64,000 nt of DNA from Cognatundibacterium aquatile (GCF_014699135.1 NZ_JACOFT010000001.1:434001-498000), one strand, 5' to 3'; numbered from the stretch's first letter, positions 1 to 9,403 are shown. Translations and numbers: made by a program. The notes: generated from the letters alone by a model not told the origin.

Positions 1-8
1 CGCCGCCT

Positions 9-716
9 ATGTCAGAACACAATGCCACTCTGCCCACCGCTTTGCTGGTGGAAGATGAACCGCAAATTCGCCGCTTCGTCCGCAGCTCTTTAGAAGAAGG
101 TGGCTGGCAGGTGTTTGAGTCCGGCACTTTACAACGCGGACTGGTCGATGCCGGCACCCGCCAGCCCGATCTGATTATTCTTGATCTTGGTTTGCCTGAT
201 GGTGATGGTATCGACTTTATTAAGGATGTACGCAGATGGTCGGGTGTCCCCATTATCGTGTTGTCAGCCAGAGTGAGCGAAGCGGAAAAAATCAAGGCAC
301 TGGATGCCGGTGCCGACGACTATCTGACGAAACCATTTGGTGTCGGTGAATTGCAGGCGAGGGTGCGGGCAACTTTGCGGCGTCAGCGTCAACCCGGTAG
401 TACACCAGATGACGTCGTTCAGTTTGGCGACGTTAAAGTCGATGTGAAGGCGCGTATGGTCACGAAAGCGGGCATCATCGTCAAACTCACCCCGACTGAA
501 TTTCGTCTGCTGAGTGCACTGATCAATAGTGCTGGCCGGGTCGTGACTAACCCACAATTATTACGCGAAGTATGGGGGCCATCGCATGCAGAAAGTGGCC
601 ATTATCTGCGCATTTACATGCGCTATCTGCGGCATAAATTAGAAGATGATCCGACCCAGCCACGTTATCTGCTGACCGAAACAGCGGTCGGCTACCGATT
701 GTTATTACCTAGCTGA
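9..716 (+). CDS. kdpE: KdpE-type response regulator
   Basis: OmpR-family DNA-binding response regulator of 235 aa. The receiver domain (about residues 10-120) shows the acidic pair D16/E17, the phospho-acceptor D59 in ILDLGLPDGDG, S86 and K108 in LTKPF. A winged-helix output domain follows (about 135-232). The C-terminal stretch with YMRYLRHKLE and LLTETAVGYR is characteristic of KdpE, which with the sensor kinase KdpD turns on the high-affinity K+ ATPase kdpFABC. Only 8 bases precede it, so kdpD would have to lie outside the window on the left. The downstream gene is unrelated, so this is probably the last gene of its operon. Confidence 0.88.
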   Translation: MSEHNATLPTALLVEDEPQIRRFVRSSLEEGGWQVFESGTLQRGLVDAGTRQPDLIILDLGLPDGDGIDFIKDVRRWSGVPIIVLSARVSEAEKIKALDAGADDYLTKPFGVGELQARVRATLRRQRQPGSTPDDVVQFGDVKVDVKARMVTKAGIIVKLTPTEFRLLSALINSAGRVVTNPQLLREVWGPSHAESGHYLRIYMRYLRHKLEDDPTQPRYLLTETAVGYRLLLPS

Positions 717-887
717 TTTTTCATTTTTTCTCTGAGTATCCGGCGCCAGAATCTGCTCTCCGGAGGGGCGTCTGCACGCCTGTAATTTAAGTTTTTATAT
801 GTTTTTCGTCACTCAGCGAATTGAAATTTGCGGCGGACGATGAACATCAATCAGAACGACATTGTCGTTATCATGAAAGGAAGTGCT

Positions 888-1634
888 ATGAAAAAAATAC
901 TTGTTGCAGCAATTTTCCCGACCTTATTGTCTGTAGGCTATGTCCAGGCGCAGGAAGTCAAACCTGAAATGAAGCCGGACAACGAAGTCAGTTTTAATGC
1001 TGCGCTGACTTCCGACTACCGTTATCGCGGTATTTCGCAAACACGTCTGCAAGCAGCTTTGCAAGGCGGTGCTGATTACGTTCACAATTCGAGCGGATTG
1101 TATGCGGGCGCATGGTTTTCCAGCATTAAGTGGACGAAAGATGCGGGCGGTGGCGGTAATCTTGAAGCGGATCTGTATGCTGGTCGCCGTGGTGAGATAA
1201 ACAAAGACATCAGCTACGACATCGGTGTTCTGACTTATGTTTATCCTTCCAATGGATTGGCCACGGATGCGAATACCACCGAGGTTTACGGGCAACTGAC
1301 CTATGGCCCGGCCTACGTGAAGTATTCACATGCGGTCACCAATTTATTCGGTATTGCTGACAGTAAAAACAGCGGCTATCTTGATCTGGGTGCCAACATC
1401 GACGTCGCCACTGGGCTGACGTTGAACATCCATGCGGGGCGTCAACAAGTGAAAAATAACAGTGGCAGCAGCTATGCAGATTGGAAAATCGGCATCACCA
1501 AAGATTTCAGTGTCTTGACAGGCGCTGTGGCGGTGGTTGGTACGAATGCCAGTGAGACGAGCTATGCATCGCCGGCAAACGGGAAGTTTCTTGGTAAGAC
1601 GGCTCTGGTCGTCAGCATCAGCAAAACGTTTTAA
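888..1634 (+). CDS. TorF family putative outer-membrane porin
   Basis: A protein of 248 aa with a signal peptide (MKKILVAAIFPTLLSVGYVQA, cleaved before QEVKP) followed by alternating beta strands and a terminal aromatic residue (SISKTF), as in outer-membrane barrels. The segment SDYRYRGISQT near the mature N-terminus is the hallmark of the TorF/Gcw_chp family of small putative porins (TIGR02001). The frame is open further upstream to 828, but ATG 888 is preceded by GAAAGGAAG at good spacing and starts exactly at the signal peptide. Substrate unknown. It follows kdpE after 170 bases without an evident terminator; a link to potassium stress is only a guess. Confidence 0.82.
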   Translation: MKKILVAAIFPTLLSVGYVQAQEVKPEMKPDNEVSFNAALTSDYRYRGISQTRLQAALQGGADYVHNSSGLYAGAWFSSIKWTKDAGGGGNLEADLYAGRRGEINKDISYDIGVLTYVYPSNGLATDANTTEVYGQLTYGPAYVKYSHAVTNLFGIADSKNSGYLDLGANIDVATGLTLNIHAGRQQVKNNSGSSYADWKIGITKDFSVLTGAVAVVGTNASETSYASPANGKFLGKTALVVSISKTF

Positions 1635-1683
1635 TGCTGGGGCAGGGCGCGAGGCTGATGCCGGAAGCCGCTTACCGCTAATC

Positions 1684-2790
1684 TTATCTCAGTAAGCTAT
1701 GCAAGCCCTCATAAGCCAGATAGAAGCCGACCAGTAAAATCAGAGCGCCGGATAAATACGGCGCTCTGCGGGCAAATGTGCCGAAACCGCTCCAGCGTTT
1801 CGAGATGTGTTTGATGCTCAGTGCGGCCAACACGCCAGACATGACCATGGTCAGCGCCAGGCCAATGCTGAAACTCAGCACCAGTGTTGCACCCAGCGCG
1901 ACCTTTTTCAGTTGCAGGCAGAGCAGCAAGACCGTGATTGACGCAGGGCAGGGAATGAGGCCGCCGGTTAAACCAAACATGACAATTTGTCCGGTCGTTA
2001 CTTCGCGGTTGGTGAAGCGACGGCGTATGTCGTTCGCATGGGCAAGTTCATGCGCATCCTGATACTCGTCACCGGCCACGTCAAGGCCGTCTGACTCAGT
2101 ATGATGATGTTCATGTTCTGTGAAATGCACGACATATTCATTCGAGTGGCTGCCATGACCTAAGTGCAAATGGGCAGAGAATTCATGCGGCTCAGGAATC
2201 GTCTGTTCTGATTCTATGAAGCCTTCCCGTTGCACAAACCTGAAAGTCTGGTGATCTTTCTTGTTACGCACGGTTTCCAACGTCAGCTGTTCCGCCGTCC
2301 AGACGTGATTGTGCTGCTTGTCCTGGTTGTCTTGATAGAGCCGGAACCGTGGAGGTACGCCGTCTTCAAATATCTCCAGTCGCACAATGCCATGCCCTGT
2401 ATCGATTTCTTGCATATCATCGTGGTGATGGTGGTGAGCATGATGCTGCTCGCGCCAGGTACGCCACATCATCCAGACGGCGATGCTGATAATCAGGATT
2501 GCAGACACAACCTGTAAGTAAGGTTCAGTGGCTTCGGCATTCCATTGCTGGCCGAAATACATACCGGCCAGTGCGATGATCCAGACAACGACGGTATGCG
2601 ACAGGGTTGCCGACAAACCCAGCAAAACGGCCTGCGTCAGTGTTCCGCGCACGGCGATGATAAATGCCGCCATCATGGTTTTTGAATGGCCAGGTTCCAG
2701 TCCGTGTAAAGCGCCAAGCAGGATGGCGCTGGGAATAAACAACCACGCATTCGTTGCGCCTTGTTGCAGCAGAGTTGAGAATTCAATCAT
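1684..2790 (-). CDS. rcnA: Nickel/cobalt exporter RcnA with enlarged cytoplasmic loop
   Basis: NicO-family inner-membrane exporter of Ni2+/Co2+. The N-terminus has the family motif LHGLEPGHSKTMMAAF, and the C-terminal half (EYQDAH, HANDIRRRF, GLTGGLIPCP, SFSIGLALT, KRWSG) matches E. coli RcnA closely from memory. E. coli RcnA is about 274 aa; this one is 368 aa because the His-rich loop (HHAHHHHHDD, about residues 115-124) runs into an extra section of about 100 residues (about 125-230) containing GVPPRFRLY and IPEPHEFSAHLHL and a second His cluster EHEHHH. It starts 10 bases after rcnR, so the two form one operon controlled by the RcnR-like sensor. Confidence 0.92.
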   Translation of the reverse strand: MIEFSTLLQQGATNAWLFIPSAILLGALHGLEPGHSKTMMAAFIIAVRGTLTQAVLLGLSATLSHTVVVWIIALAGMYFGQQWNAEATEPYLQVVSAILIISIAVWMMWRTWREQHHAHHHHHDDMQEIDTGHGIVRLEIFEDGVPPRFRLYQDNQDKQHNHVWTAEQLTLETVRNKKDHQTFRFVQREGFIESEQTIPEPHEFSAHLHLGHGSHSNEYVVHFTEHEHHHTESDGLDVAGDEYQDAHELAHANDIRRRFTNREVTTGQIVMFGLTGGLIPCPASITVLLLCLQLKKVALGATLVLSFSIGLALTMVMSGVLAALSIKHISKRWSGFGTFARRAPYLSGALILLVGFYLAYEGLHSLLR

Positions 2791-2800
2791 GTTGAGCGCT

Positions 2801-3088
2801 TTATTTTAAGTAACTTTTCACCACATCAATCAGCTGTTCGCGTGCATCGGTGTGGTCTTCATTGTGTTCGGTGCTGTCATGCGGCGCATCGATCAAATGC
2901 GTGCGTATGTGGTCTTCCAGTACCGTGGCGAGCAGGCCATTCATCGCGCCGCGGCAGCTGGTGATCTGATGCAGTATTTCCATGCAGCCTTTTTCCTCCT
3001 CCAGCGCCCGCTCTATGCTTTCGAGCTGCCCACGGATACGACGTACCCGGTTCAGTAGCTTTTGCTTATCTTTAATCGTGTGACTCAT
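2801..3088 (-). CDS. rcnR: Nickel/cobalt-sensing repressor RcnR
   Basis: DUF156 (CsoR/RcnR/FrmR) all-helical repressor of 95 aa. All four residues known as Ni/Co ligands in E. coli RcnR are in register: H3, C35, H60 and H64. That argues for metal sensing rather than formaldehyde sensing. A short acidic/His-rich insertion (PHDSTEHNEDHTD, about 69-81) precedes the C-terminal helix and is longer than in E. coli. ATG 3088 is chosen because it gives the MSHTIKDKQKL start needed to supply H3; the frame continues upstream to 3127 but over the likely operator. Expected to repress its own operon with rcnA until metal binds. Confidence 0.9.
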   Translation of the reverse strand: MSHTIKDKQKLLNRVRRIRGQLESIERALEEEKGCMEILHQITSCRGAMNGLLATVLEDHIRTHLIDAPHDSTEHNEDHTDAREQLIDVVKSYLK

Positions 3089-3097
3089 ATTAGATAA

Positions 3098-3122
3098 AAT
3101 AGGGTAGGGGGGTATACTATAT
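3098..3122 (-). promoter_or_regulatory. Candidate RcnR operator (G6 tract)
   Basis: A run of exactly six G (3107-3112) is flanked by TA on both sides and followed by TATACTATA. It lies 19 bases upstream of the rcnR start. RcnR family sites in E. coli have the form TACT-G6-N-AGTA; the G6 tract and the right-hand A/T arm fit, the left arm less so. Position and neighbour make autoregulation the likely role. Confidence 0.55.
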
Positions 3123-3305
3123 CTCATTCAGTAAATACTTAAAAATAAGTTTTACGCCTGAATCGGTGAGTTATTTTTCATCACAACCTGTATTGAATGA
3201 ACGGTGTCACAGGGATGACATACGCTGCCCTTATAGTGAGCGCCCGTATCCGACTTGTTCTATTCGTTGATTCGGCCGACCCATTCATCTCACTGTGTAT
3301 AGAAA

Positions 3306-5282
3306 ATGATAAAAACCTCATTTCCGCTACGTACGATTTCCGCCGTTCTGATTTCTGGCTTCATGTTTGTTGCTTGTGGCGGATCTTCCGATTCAGTCGT
3401 GGCGACGGCGCCTTTAGTTATTCCGGATGCACCTAAAGGTTCTGGTGTTACCGATAGCGCGCCGGTTGCTGACGAAAGTAAAGTGCTTCCATACGTTGAC
3501 TTTGCTTATACCAATCAACGCGGCGATGCACGCTATGCGACCTTGCAGACCAACGCCGGTGTGCGCGTCGTTGCGGGTTTTCTGCAACTCTGGCAACCGC
3601 GCAGTCTGTTGGTGGATGCGGGTTCTCCGGCAGCAGCGAATGGCAGTTTTCCTGCCGTGACAGCATCGGATTGGACTGGTATTCCAGGTGATGCGACCGA
3701 TGGCAAAGTGCTCAACACGACGATACACAACGCCAATATTCAGTATGTAGTCGACGCAACTAAAGTGCGTACGCCTGAGCAGGAGCTCGCCGCCTATCTG
3801 GATGATCGCCGTAACAAGGGATACAGTATCAGCGATGGCATGGGACCGTTGACGCAAGCATGGCGTAGCAGTGCGCAACAAACCACCACCATCACCGACA
3901 TCGCGGCGGATGCGACGACTGTACGCTATGACGATAAAGGCAATGATATCGGCGTCGGTAGCAGCACCAACACCAGCTTTGGTCTGGCGGTCGATTTCAT
4001 CAATAACATCGGAGAAAATGGTTCGACTGAACCAGCTAAACGGTTCTTCAAATATGCCCGCCCATGGCGCTGGAACAGCAATGTCAAGGTCGTCGCGGCG
4101 CTGGAACCAGCGAAAAGCACAACCCCGGCAACCGATGGCGGTTATATCAGTGGTCACTCTGCGGAAGCGGTGCGCAAGGCGATTGCGATGGCGTATCTGG
4201 TGCCGCAGCGCTATCAGGAAATGCTGGCGCGGGGTCTGGAACTCGGTGAAAACCGTATCCTCGCTGGTATGCACTCTCCGCTCGATGTGATCAGTGGCCG
4301 CGTGCAGGCGCAGGCCGTGGCGACAGCGAGTATTGCCACCGGTGCGAATGCTAAGAATGATCTGAAAACGCAGGCATATCAACAGGCACAATCCGGCTTG
4401 CAAACCGCCCTGAAACTGAGTGATGCTGCCGCTTTACAGACCTATGCCCATAGCGGCACGGCGGCAAATGACCGGTTTGCTGACTACCAGATCAATAAGA
4501 CGAATTATCTGCGTCGTCTGACTTTTGGCTTGCCAGCGATTGGCGACACCAGCAAACCAGCCGTCGTACCAAAAGGTGCGGAAATATTACTGGAAACGCG
4601 TTTGCCATATCTCGATGCAAATCAGCGCCGCGTTGTGCTGAAAACTACCGCATTGCCATCTGGCTATCCGATTCTGGATGATGAAGAAGGCTGGGGCCGC
4701 TTGAATCTGTTCGCGGCGGCGGATGCTTACGCTGCATTCAACGGCGATGTCAGCGTCACGATGGATGCAACGAAAGGTGGCTTCTTTGCGCAGGATAGCT
4801 GGAGAAATGACATCAGCGGTATTGGACGCCTGACGAAACTGGGCACGGGCATTCTGCGTCTGAGCGGTAATAACAGCTACAGTGGCGGCACGATTATTAG
4901 TGCAGGCACGCTGGCAGCAGACAGCAATCAGGCATTTGGTAAAGGTGACGTTTATCTGAATGGCGGCAAGCTGGTGCATAACAGCAAATTGCCTTTGCAA
5001 TTGCTGGCAAACTACACGCAACTCAATGGCAGCGCGCTGGAAATCGTCGCCAACAGCAGCAACCTCGGGAAAATTCAGGTCGCAGGTGCGGTCGCGATTG
5101 ATGGTGCGGCCAGTTTGAATCTGAAATTCGCTGCCGATTACAAACCCGCGGCAGGAACCGTACTGACAATACTGAGCGCAAAATCGGTCGGTGGCAAATT
5201 CGCTACCGTGACAGTCGATGGCTTTCCTAAAGCGACGGTCACTTACAACGCTGATTCTGTCACTATCCGTTTAGATGCCTGA
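3306..5282 (+). CDS. PAP2-family phosphatase lipoprotein with autotransporter-type repeat
   Basis: A 658-aa exported protein. A hydrophobic signal ends in VACGGSS (C24), close to a lipobox, so a lipoprotein is likely. The three parts of the PAP2/class A acid phosphatase signature are present: K-x6-RP at about 245 (KRFFKYARP), SGHS at about 281-285, and NR-x5-H-x3-D at about 316-327 (NRILAGMHSPLD). These enzymes remove phosphate from organic phosphoesters. The C-terminal 150 residues hold a passenger-type beta repeat (GTGILRLSGNNSYSGGT..., about 513-545) of the PATR type seen in autotransporters, but there is no translocator barrel. Monocistronic, ending at a strong terminator. Confidence 0.8.
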   Translation: MIKTSFPLRTISAVLISGFMFVACGGSSDSVVATAPLVIPDAPKGSGVTDSAPVADESKVLPYVDFAYTNQRGDARYATLQTNAGVRVVAGFLQLWQPRSLLVDAGSPAAANGSFPAVTASDWTGIPGDATDGKVLNTTIHNANIQYVVDATKVRTPEQELAAYLDDRRNKGYSISDGMGPLTQAWRSSAQQTTTITDIAADATTVRYDDKGNDIGVGSSTNTSFGLAVDFINNIGENGSTEPAKRFFKYARPWRWNSNVKVVAALEPAKSTTPATDGGYISGHSAEAVRKAIAMAYLVPQRYQEMLARGLELGENRILAGMHSPLDVISGRVQAQAVATASIATGANAKNDLKTQAYQQAQSGLQTALKLSDAAALQTYAHSGTAANDRFADYQINKTNYLRRLTFGLPAIGDTSKPAVVPKGAEILLETRLPYLDANQRRVVLKTTALPSGYPILDDEEGWGRLNLFAAADAYAAFNGDVSVTMDATKGGFFAQDSWRNDISGIGRLTKLGTGILRLSGNNSYSGGTIISAGTLAADSNQAFGKGDVYLNGGKLVHNSKLPLQLLANYTQLNGSALEIVANSSNLGKIQVAGAVAIDGAASLNLKFAADYKPAAGTVLTILSAKSVGGKFATVTVDGFPKATVTYNADSVTIRLDA

Positions 5283-5320
5283 GTGATTGGTCGTAACTTA
5301 TTAGTAGTAGAACCGAAAAA

Positions 5321-5349
5321 AACACTGGCTTGCGAGCCAGTGTTTTTTT
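5321..5349 (+). terminator. Rho-independent terminator
   Basis: Perfect 10-bp stem (AACACTGGCT / AGCCAGTGTT) with TGCG loop, followed by a T run. It ends the PAP2 gene; the A run on the left may let it also serve the convergent regulator gene. Confidence 0.85.
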
Positions 5350-5392
5350 ATGCCTCGTCAGAAAAAAAGGTTTGCCGGAATTGTCTTACGGA

Positions 5393-7324
5393 TTAAGTCT
5401 CTTGCAGCTTGCGGTACAGCGTTTGCCGGCTGATGCCTAATTCGCGTGCCGCTGCCGAGACATTGCCATTCGCATTGGCAAGCGCCTGTCGGATCGCTTT
5501 CATCGAACGTGCATGTAAGCTGAGTTCTTGCGGCTCACCAGCGTTGTCGCTGACGATTGTCGCAGCGGCTTTCTGAGCAGTCGGCGCCCGCAACTCTGCG
5601 ACCAAATCGTCTGCCAGATGTTCCCAACTGATGCAGTGTTGGTCATCATCCCGTAAAGCGACCGCAGCGCGCAGCACGTGGCTGAGTTGACGCAGATTGC
5701 CGGGCCAGTGAAAGGCTTTCATCGCGCTCAGCAGATCAGGTGCAATGTGCAGATCGCTGTTCGGTGCAAATTCTTGCAATAGTCTTCCGCATAAAAACTC
5801 AAAATCCGTCCGCGCCCGTAACGCAGGCAGGCAGACGTTTAAACCATTGATGCGATAAAACAGATCTTCGCGGAAACGGCCAGCAGTGATGCTGTTTTTT
5901 AAATTCTGATGCGTGGCGCAAATTAAATTGAAATCCACCGCCACCGGCGTGCTGCTTCCCAGCGGCGTAACCTGACGTTCCTGTAACACCCGCAGCAATC
6001 GTGTTTGTAAGCCTAAAGGCATATCGCCGATTTCATCCAGAAATAAAGTGCCACCCTGCGCTTCGCGCAAACGTCCTTGTGCACCTTGTTTCGTCGCGCC
6101 GGTAAATGCGCCTGCGACGTAACCGAATAATTCAGCTTCGATCAGATGTTCTGGAATCGCTGCACAATTCACCGCGACAAACGGCTTATTCCGGCGCAGT
6201 GATGCCCGGTGTGTTGCCTGTGCAAACAATTCTTTGCCGACCCCGGATTCGCCGGTCACCAGTAAAGGAATCGCCTTGTCGATGACCTTGCGTGCTCTCT
6301 CGCTTGCGGCCAGCCACTGGGTATCTTCATTTGTCGTCGGGGATATAGGTGTTGCCGGAGCGGCTTTTGTATTGGCGCTTAGTGCTTGCCGCGCCAGGCT
6401 GTGACTATGTACCTGCGCAAACAACATGCCGCCATCTTTGGTTCGCAGCGTTTCAGGCCGTATCACTGCGCGCTGGTGAAATGACAGTATCTGTTGAAAT
6501 TCTGTCTCGAATAAATCTGACCAGCAGGTTGCCGCGATGTCTTTGTACTGCAATTTTAGTAATGCCAGCCCTTTACGATTCGCGCCAGTCAGCCAGCCAT
6601 CTTCTGAGAATGCCAGCACACTTTGCGCTACCGAGCCCAGACCTTCGGCGCGCGGATGCAATTGCACGATAATCTGATGCTGACAAGCGCTCAGTACCAT
6701 GCTGTTTTCTATCATTTGTGCCGCTGTAGAGACCAGACCCAGCGTATGCGGATGGCGGCTGCGATGGTCGCCGGAGATATCCAGTATCCCCATCAACTTC
6801 CCTTGTGCGGACAAGATAGGTGCCGCAGCGCAGGTCAGAAATTCATTATGCTCAAGATAATGTTCCGCCCCGTGAATCTCGATTTCATTTGCCTCAGCCA
6901 CTGCCGTGCCGATCGCATTGGTGCCGCGCTGATTTTCCGCCCAGGTGGCACCGCATTTCAATGCCACACGGTCAGCCTTATTCAGAAAATCCAGATCACC
7001 CAGCGTATGCATCAGTACACCTTGCGCATCGGCCAGTATCACCATGCTATGGCTGTGCCGCACCTGTTCAAACAGATATTCGATCACCGGTTCTGAATGG
7101 CTGATCAGCTCATGATTGAAGTGGCGGGCATGTTGTAAATTGCTGCTGCTTAAATTGTCTTCGCATTCGACCCGTCCTACCGGGAAAAGCCCTGCCGACA
7201 AGCTGCGCTGCCAGGATTGTGCAATGCGATCATCAATGCCCGGGGCCGGAGCTATGCCATATTCGACCAATTGCAAACGGGCCTGCTTCAGATGGGATGA
7301 GGGCAGAATGGCGTGGTTGCGCAT
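5393..7324 (-). CDS. Sigma-54-dependent activator of alcohol/aldehyde oxidation, AcoR-like
   Basis: Bacterial enhancer-binding protein of 643 aa. An N-terminal sensory region with a GAF-like domain (about 60-200) is followed by a AAA+ domain with Walker A GESGVGKE (about 355), the sigma-54 contact loop GAFTGA (about 405) and Walker [10 protein letters not shown], then a Fis-type helix-turn-helix at the end ([10 protein letters not shown]). The architecture is that of AcoR. It diverges from an aldehyde dehydrogenase that has a -24/-12 promoter, which makes that operon its probable target. The frame is open upstream to 7417, but ATG 7324 has AGGAG at 8 bases and removes an Ala/Asn/Thr-rich stretch made of 12-bp repeats. 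Confidence 0.86.
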   Translation of the reverse strand: MRNHAILPSSHLKQARLQLVEYGIAPAPGIDDRIAQSWQRSLSAGLFPVGRVECEDNLSSSNLQHARHFNHELISHSEPVIEYLFEQVRHSHSMVILADAQGVLMHTLGDLDFLNKADRVALKCGATWAENQRGTNAIGTAVAEANEIEIHGAEHYLEHNEFLTCAAAPILSAQGKLMGILDISGDHRSRHPHTLGLVSTAAQMIENSMVLSACQHQIIVQLHPRAEGLGSVAQSVLAFSEDGWLTGANRKGLALLKLQYKDIAATCWSDLFETEFQQILSFHQRAVIRPETLRTKDGGMLFAQVHSHSLARQALSANTKAAPATPISPTTNEDTQWLAASERARKVIDKAIPLLVTGESGVGKELFAQATHRASLRRNKPFVAVNCAAIPEHLIEAELFGYVAGAFTGATKQGAQGRLREAQGGTLFLDEIGDMPLGLQTRLLRVLQERQVTPLGSSTPVAVDFNLICATHQNLKNSITAGRFREDLFYRINGLNVCLPALRARTDFEFLCGRLLQEFAPNSDLHIAPDLLSAMKAFHWPGNLRQLSHVLRAAVALRDDDQHCISWEHLADDLVAELRAPTAQKAAATIVSDNAGEPQELSLHARSMKAIRQALANANGNVSAAARELGISRQTLYRKLQET

Positions 7325-7352
7325 GAACTTGTCTCCTGCGGCATCGGTAGTT

Positions 7353-7421
7353 GCCGCTGTGTTTAGTGCTGTGTTTGCCGCTGTGTTTACTGCTGCGTTT
7401 ACTGCTGTTTTTGCCACTGTT
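7353..7421. repeat. Five and a half 12-bp tandem repeats
   Basis: Units of the form (g/a)(c/g)(c/t)GCTGTGTTT run head to tail between the AcoR-like start and its divergent promoter region. Read on the minus strand they would encode AVN/AAN-type residues if an upstream start were used. A 12-bp unit keeps frame when copies are gained or lost. Confidence 0.75.
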
Positions 7422-7445
7422 ATACCTGTCTCATTTTGTGTCAGG

Positions 7446-7473
7446 TGTCACAGACATCAGCGGACAGTTGACA
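7446..7473 (+). promoter_or_regulatory. Possible upstream activator site (TGTCA-N18-TGACA)
   Basis: Inverted TGTCA/TGACA half-sites lie about 110-140 bases upstream of the -24/-12 promoter, the usual place for an enhancer of a sigma-54 activator. Seen once only, so binding by the AcoR-like protein is inference. Confidence 0.3.
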
Positions 7474-7582
7474 ACTATCTTAGCAGGAATCCGTCGGCAA
7501 AAGTGCATGTGTCGCCTTCGTCAAGGCTCTCGTACAGGCGACGCCAGAGGGGAAAGCAGGCTGATTATCTTGTCATCCGGTG

Positions 7583-7598
7583 TTGGCATGGCTTTTGC
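7583..7598 (+). promoter_or_regulatory. Sigma-54 (-24/-12) promoter
   Basis: TTGGCAT-N5-TTGC with the invariant GG (7585-7586) and GC (7597-7598) separated by exactly 10 bases, matching TGGCAC-N5-TTGCW. It lies 70 bases upstream of the aldehyde dehydrogenase start, which itself diverges from a sigma-54 activator gene. Confidence 0.75.
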
Positions 7599-7667
7599 GA
7601 ATAGTGGCGCTGACCAGCGCAAAAAAACTTTGTGACTGTCAATAACAACTAACTGAAGGAGACAACC

Positions 7668-9188
7668 TTGATCTATGAAGCCCCAGGTGCTGCAGGCGCC
7701 AAAATCCAATATAAATCCCGTTACGACAACTTCATCGGCGGCAAATGGACTGCGCCTGTGAAAGGCGAGTATTTTGATGTCATCACCCCGATCAACGGCA
7801 AAGTCTATACACAGGCAGCGCGCTCCACAGCCGAAGATATCGAGCTGGCGCTGGACGCAGCACATGCTGCAGCCGATGCCTGGGGCAAGACCGATGCTGC
7901 CACACGTTCCAATATCCTTCTGAAAATTGCCGACCGTGTCGAGGCGAATCTGGAATTACTGGCCTATGCCGAAACCGTCGACAACGGCAAAGCGATACGC
8001 GAAACGCTGAATGCCGATATTCCACTGACCGCCGATCACTTCCGTTATTTCGCCGGTTGCGTGCGTGCGCAGGAAGGTGCTTTGTCGAATATCGATGAAA
8101 CCACTGTCGCTTATCATATTCAGGAGCCGCTCGGCGTCGTCGGGCAAATCATTCCGTGGAATTTCCCTATCCTGATGGCCGCATGGAAACTGGCTCCGGC
8201 GCTGGGTGCAGGTAATTGCGTCGTGCTGAAACCGGCTGAATCCACACCGATCTCGATTCTGATTCTGATGGATCTGATTGCCGATCTGTTGCCACCTGGC
8301 GTGCTCAATATCGTTAACGGTTTCGGCCGCGAAGCCGGTATGCCACTGGCGACCAGCAAACGTATCGCCAAGATTGCGTTCACTGGTTCGACCAGCACTG
8401 GCCGCGTGATCGCGCAGGCAGCAGCCAACAACCTGATTCCGGCCACGCTGGAGTTGGGCGGTAAATCGCCAAACGTCTTCTTTGCCGACATCATGGACAA
8501 AGACGACGAATTCCTCGATAAAGCCATCGAAGGTCTGGTCTTGTTTGCCTTCAATCAGGGCGAAGTCTGCACCTGCCCATCACGTGCGCTGATACAGGAA
8601 TCGATCTACGACAAATTCATGGAACGCGTATTGAAACGCGTTGCCGCGATTCAGCATAAAAATCCGCTGGATACCGACAGCATGATGGGTGCGCAGGCCT
8701 CCAAAGAACAACTGACAAAAATCCTCTCGTATCTGGATCTCGGCAAACAAGAAGGTGCCGAAGTGCTGGCGGGTGGTAGTCAGGCGCATCTGGGTGGCGA
8801 TCTGGAAGGCGGCTACTATGTGCAGCCAACGCTGTTCAAAGGTCACAACAAAATGCGCATCTTCCAGGAAGAAATTTTCGGCCCTGTGCTGGCAGTGACC
8901 ACCTTCAAAGACGAAGCTGAAGCCTTGGCGCTGGCCAACGACACCTTGTATGGTCTGGGTGCCGGTGTATGGAGCCGCAATGGTAATGTCGCTTACCGCA
9001 TGGGTCGTGCTATCAAAGCGGGTCGCGTCTGGACTAACTGCTACCATGCTTACCCAGCGCATGCAGCATTCGGTGGCTATAAAGAATCCGGTATCGGACG
9101 TGAAACTCACAAAATGATGCTCGATCATTACCAGCAAACCAAGAATCTGCTGGTCAGCTACAGTGAGAATAAACTCGGCTTCTTTTAA
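7668..9188 (+). CDS. NAD-dependent aldehyde dehydrogenase (AcoD/ExaC/AldB type)
   Basis: Soluble 506-aa aldehyde dehydrogenase oxidising short aldehydes such as acetaldehyde to the acid. Visible are the NAD fold with [17 protein letters not shown] and GSTSTG, the general base Glu in LELGGKSPN (about 262) and the nucleophile C301 in GEVCTCPSR. Length is normal. The start is a TTG: GAAGGAGAC sits 7 bases upstream and homologues begin IYxAPG just there. Expression should need sigma-54 and the divergent AcoR-like activator. It would act in series with the alcohol dehydrogenase downstream. Confidence 0.92.
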   Translation: MIYEAPGAAGAKIQYKSRYDNFIGGKWTAPVKGEYFDVITPINGKVYTQAARSTAEDIELALDAAHAAADAWGKTDAATRSNILLKIADRVEANLELLAYAETVDNGKAIRETLNADIPLTADHFRYFAGCVRAQEGALSNIDETTVAYHIQEPLGVVGQIIPWNFPILMAAWKLAPALGAGNCVVLKPAESTPISILILMDLIADLLPPGVLNIVNGFGREAGMPLATSKRIAKIAFTGSTSTGRVIAQAAANNLIPATLELGGKSPNVFFADIMDKDDEFLDKAIEGLVLFAFNQGEVCTCPSRALIQESIYDKFMERVLKRVAAIQHKNPLDTDSMMGAQASKEQLTKILSYLDLGKQEGAEVLAGGSQAHLGGDLEGGYYVQPTLFKGHNKMRIFQEEIFGPVLAVTTFKDEAEALALANDTLYGLGAGVWSRNGNVAYRMGRAIKAGRVWTNCYHAYPAHAAFGGYKESGIGRETHKMMLDHYQQTKNLLVSYSENKLGFF

Positions 9189-9216
9189 TTTCCATGGGGA
9201 GTTAAGTCTCTGATTT

Positions 9217-9240
9217 GGACAGGTGGCTCGTCACCTGTCC
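9217..9240 (+). terminator. Stem-loop after aldehyde dehydrogenase
   Basis: Perfect 9-bp stem GGACAGGTG/CACCTGTCC with a 6-base loop, 29 bases after the stop codon. No T run follows, so it may be an mRNA end-processing or partial termination signal rather than a classical terminator. Confidence 0.45.
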
Positions 9241-9274
9241 ATGGTGCCCCTTGTAGTGTTGATTGAATATTTGC

Positions 9275-9377
9275 AGGACTTACGCAAAAATCATCACTGC
9301 GGCGTTATGACTCCTCTCCGTACTGTGTGTACTGTCTTCGTCGCCATACCTTGCCGCGACAAATTTACGTAAGTTCT
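9275..9377. mobile_element. MITE-like element with terminal inverted repeats
   Basis: A 103-bp segment bounded by AGGACTTACGCAAA on the left and TTTACGTAAGTTCT on the right; the ends match in 12 of 14 positions when inverted. It has no coding capacity and separates the aldehyde dehydrogenase from the alcohol dehydrogenase. No clear target duplication is visible. The end AGGACTTACGCAAA resembles those of small non-autonomous elements in other betaproteobacteria, from memory only. Confidence 0.5.
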
Positions 9378-9403
9378 TATTTAAAAAAATTAAGGAAATC
9401 GTT

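Noticed and set aside
3414-4403. Long open frame antisense to the PAP2 gene
   Set aside because: It lies wholly inside a gene with clear catalytic motifs, has no RBS, and its product is rich in Arg, Ile and His as expected from a reverse-complement frame.
6623-7096. Open frame antisense to the AcoR-like gene
   Set aside because: Shadow of a confident gene; composition is Cys/Met/Arg-rich and no family is recognisable.
7353-7421. CRISPR array
   Set aside because: Units are 12 bp, adjoining and without spacers; no cas gene is present. No other region shows regularly spaced repeats.
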